A DNA stretch of 64,000 nucleotides, taken from positions 124,001 through 188,000 of the forward strand of contig NC_049993.1 in NCBI RefSeq assembly GCF_000003815.2. The letters run 5' to 3'. The notes under the pieces were generated by a model. That model had not been told where the DNA came from and did no database searches. It saw only the letters and a list, made by a program, of their open reading frames with translations. The DNA is from Branchiostoma floridae (lineage: Eukaryota > Chordata > Leptocardii > Amphioxiformes > Branchiostomatidae). The position numbers were made by a program, and so were the translations under genes. Each line of letters starts with the position of its first letter. Within the stretch, counting starts at the first letter, position 1. Positions 63,171 to 64,000 of this stretch are shown piece by piece.

Positions 63171-64000
63171 GCCGATTTTTCTTCTTGGACCAATCTGGAA
63201 AAAGAAAAACGGACCTACGACAGGCGTTCACATTTTCTGTGGGATTATTGGTCCAAGAAACTAACAAGTTAGAGCGAAGTAGAGTAGAGTATACAGTGAA
63301 TTAAAAATGCACCGATATGAGTATTACGACATACTGGTTCCCATCCCTTCTTGTTGGGATAGGCACACCTTCAGAAATAGCACCACAAAATGGTTCGTGC
63401 TGTGGTAGCTAATTCTTGAGAAAAGTGACAGGCCATGGCAAATTGATTCATTTATAAACTGTGCAACTACACATCGCAAAGTAGCCAAAAATGGTGGCAG
63501 ATTAAAATGTGTAAGTTTGTTTTCTTAAGTGGCCTTCTTTTTTGTGGTACATGTACATGCCAGGCCTATAGGGTAAATACATCCTCAATACATCCTCACG
63601 TACGTTTGAATTTTGAGCATGTGAATAAGCCTTGTCCAAACATGTTCATATCATGCCTGAAAGCCTTCCTTTTTCATCTTTCCTTTCTTGGTGCTGACAT
63701 ATAGTAGACTTCTGGCAGCACGGAAATGCCCTTTCCTGCCATTAGAAAGTCTTAACCCTTGTTGAAAATTGCACATCAGCGTTCCCCAAAAATTCCAGTG
63801 CTACTACTAGAAGGCTAACAATAGCTTCTGCTTCTGACATCAAATGAAAAGCATGATTTATGCAACAGTCACAATTATGCCATAACCATTGGGGGCGTAG
63901 TCCCGGCCGAGCTCTGAAGCACCAAATTACACAAATTTGTCCCTCTCAGTGTTAACTTGTTGCCAGCTCTGAGTTGATTTTCACCCCGAGTTTTAAAAAA
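63171..64000. other. Last stretch, inside NIPBL; no exon recognised
   Basis: Contains the TTGGACCAATC repeat fragment (63184-63290). Searching by eye for the conserved residues expected next (WKK... then MQLYLKQVLEAFF-like) found no match, so this is still intron. Confidence 0.5.

Overview
The window is intron-rich eukaryotic (animal) DNA dominated by one plus-strand gene: the cohesin-loader subunit NIPBL (Nipped-B/Scc2). Thirty-seven coding exons were traced from the start codon at 11120 to 62840. They give about 1,984 codons with consistent splice phases, and the gene runs off the right edge. The protein is clearly animal NIPBL, but its linker differs strongly from that of vertebrates. Together with very dense, diverse small DNA transposons, this suggests an invertebrate deuterostome, most likely a lancelet (Branchiostoma). 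The species is an inference, not something the sequence proves.

Layout. 1-4.7 kb is repeat-rich, with a broken minus-strand Myb/SANT-like (Harbinger-type) exon near 0.7-0.9 kb and a 2.37 kb transposon (1842-4212) flanked by TTGAT duplications. 4750-9004 is a nested stack. An outer element has about 68-bp inverted termini and holds a KRBA2/Ginger-like ORF. It is interrupted by a hAT-like element (5775-8827) with a perfect 8-bp target duplication, which itself carries a third pair of inverted repeats near 6.07 and 7.27 kb. 9.5-9.72 kb looks like a promoter (YY1-like motif, two CCAAT boxes, a strong splice donor) and is the best candidate for a non-coding NIPBL first exon.

11-31 kb holds coding exons 1-12: the Mau2-binding N-terminus, the low-complexity linker with PxVxL and nuclear-localisation-like motifs, and the start of the conserved helical part. 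31-63 kb holds exons 13-37, the HEAT-repeat body. Introns contain MITEs (several with intact target duplications), a Penelope-like GIY-YIG fragment, a LINE remnant, Tc1-like transposase remnants, tRNA-derived SINEs and a perfect 30-bp hairpin.

There is no operon-like organisation and no second intact host gene. The most unusual items are the non-canonical-looking exon 10/11 junction, a duplicated D-MYS-IK-KRRR motif, the triple-nested transposon, and a transposon group that shares CAGGGCTCGAAAT ends but has copy-specific subterminal repeat words.
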